DNA from: an uncultured Oscillospiraceae bacterium | GTDB taxonomy: Bacteria; Bacillota; Clostridia; Oscillospirales; Acutalibacteraceae | Reading direction: 5' to 3' | Assembly (NCBI GenBank): GCA_900545625.1 | Contig: UQZS01000007.1 | Span: forward strand, 1 to 51,738 | Length of the DNA: 51,738 bases | Part shown: positions 51,470 through 51,738 of the stretch, piece by piece | How positions within the stretch are numbered: the stretch's first letter is position 1 | How the letters are laid out: each line of letters opens with the position of its first letter | Notes under the pieces: generated by a model | Seen by the model: the letters and a program-made list of their open reading frames with translations, nothing else | Told to the model about the DNA's origin: nothing | Database searches by the model: none | Position numbers and translations under genes: made by a program

Positions 51470-51738
51470 ATGCTGGATACGCTGTGCATGGGCTGCATGA
51501 AAGAGATCGGTGACGCCAGGCAATGCCCGCACTGTGGGTTCTCTGTGGATACGCCGCAGATCGCACCCTATCTGCCGCTGCGCACGCAGATCGGCGGGCG
51601 GTATGTTGTAGGGAAAATGCTGTCTGCTGCGGGCGACGGCGCGACCTATATCGGCTGGGATCGTGAGCGCAAAACGGCGGTCACGATTCGTGAATTCCTG
51701 CCCGAGCAGCATGTCATTCGCACGGCGGCGGATGCGGT
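51470..51738 (+). CDS. Zinc-ribbon Ser/Thr protein kinase-like protein (cut by window end)
   Basis: The first 89 residues are visible. A zinc ribbon (Cys6, Cys9, Cys19, Cys22) precedes the kinase N-lobe: GGRYVVGKMLSAAGDGATYIGWD is the glycine loop and TAVTIREFLPE is the beta-3 strand. The usual catalytic Lys of VAIKE-type strands is Arg74 here, which in other kinases weakens or abolishes activity. GGGAGG lies eight bases upstream of ATG 51470. This type, with a zinc ribbon in front of the kinase, occurs in Clostridia. The rest of the gene is outside the window. Confidence 0.7.
   Translation, partial: MLDTLCMGCMKEIGDARQCPHCGFSVDTPQIAPYLPLRTQIGGRYVVGKMLSAAGDGATYIGWDRERKTAVTIREFLPEQHVIRTAADA

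Noticed and set aside
51257..51712. Minus-strand 151-codon frame at the window end
   Set aside because: It is antisense to the zinc-ribbon kinase and crosses a terminator and a promoter.

Overview
The window reads as a chromosomal segment from a low-to-mid-GC-lineage but GC-rich (roughly 55 % by eye) Firmicute, most likely a gut Clostridia member of the Oscillospiraceae/Ruminococcaceae type. The reasons are strong AGGAGG-type ribosome sites, near-consensus sigma-A promoters (many with an extended TGn -10), tRNAs with encoded CCA, an ecfA1-ecfA2-ecfT-truA block, a dnaD-nth-type replication/repair operon, an OadG-like mini subunit beside a sodium-pump decarboxylase beta subunit, DUF5711 and zinc-ribbon kinase proteins, and several GPH-type sugar symporters. 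Lineage is an inference from gene content, not from a marker search. No phage, insertion sequence, CRISPR array or integration site was seen.

Region 1 (1-12976, all + strand) is a housekeeping block. ruvC-ruvA-ruvB (Holliday junction resolution), glmM (amino-sugar precursor of peptidoglycan), an rRNA-type methyltransferase, the energising module of the ECF vitamin transporters (ecfA1, ecfA2, ecfT), truA and a DUF5711 membrane protein are packed with overlaps or tiny gaps. A fresh promoter then drives cvpA-pgsA-clpE-like.

Region 2 (13038-16842, - strand) holds two GPH sugar transporters with their own promoters and a histidine phosphatase. Region 3 (17056-19488, +) has cysK and an orphan decarboxylase beta subunit with a 54-residue partner too short for most ORF callers. 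Region 4 (19558-26165, -) contains a membrane-bound HTH regulator with a small membrane partner, a cysteine-rich Gfo/Idh/MocA oxidoreductase, and the xre-nth-dnaD-dnaI operon.

Region 5 (26416-35280) is more accessory: a surface-anchored GDPD-like protein that has lost its catalytic residues, a large SLC45-like transporter with an extra outside domain, an ECF substrate-binding subunit next to coaX (so probably pantothenate), a repeat-bearing surface protein, a second HTH-membrane regulator, initiator tRNA-Met and a lipoprotein. The S subunit at 29889 would need the EcfA1A2T module encoded in region 1.

Region 6 (35367-43939) carries a DUF2804 protein, pyrB with a PyrI-like zinc tail, an FMN reductase-like protein, thioredoxin, tRNA-Leu(CAG), an acyltransferase, a HAD phosphatase with an unrecognised partner, and an O-antigen-ligase-like membrane protein. 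Region 7 (44186-51738) holds a sialidase with no signal peptide next to a giant GPH transporter whose C-terminal ~285 residues form a charged helical extension, then nadA-mnmA, a YczE-like membrane protein and the start of a zinc-ribbon protein kinase cut by the window end. The most unusual pair is the sialidase/transporter locus, which suggests uptake of intact sialylated glycans and desialylation inside the cell.
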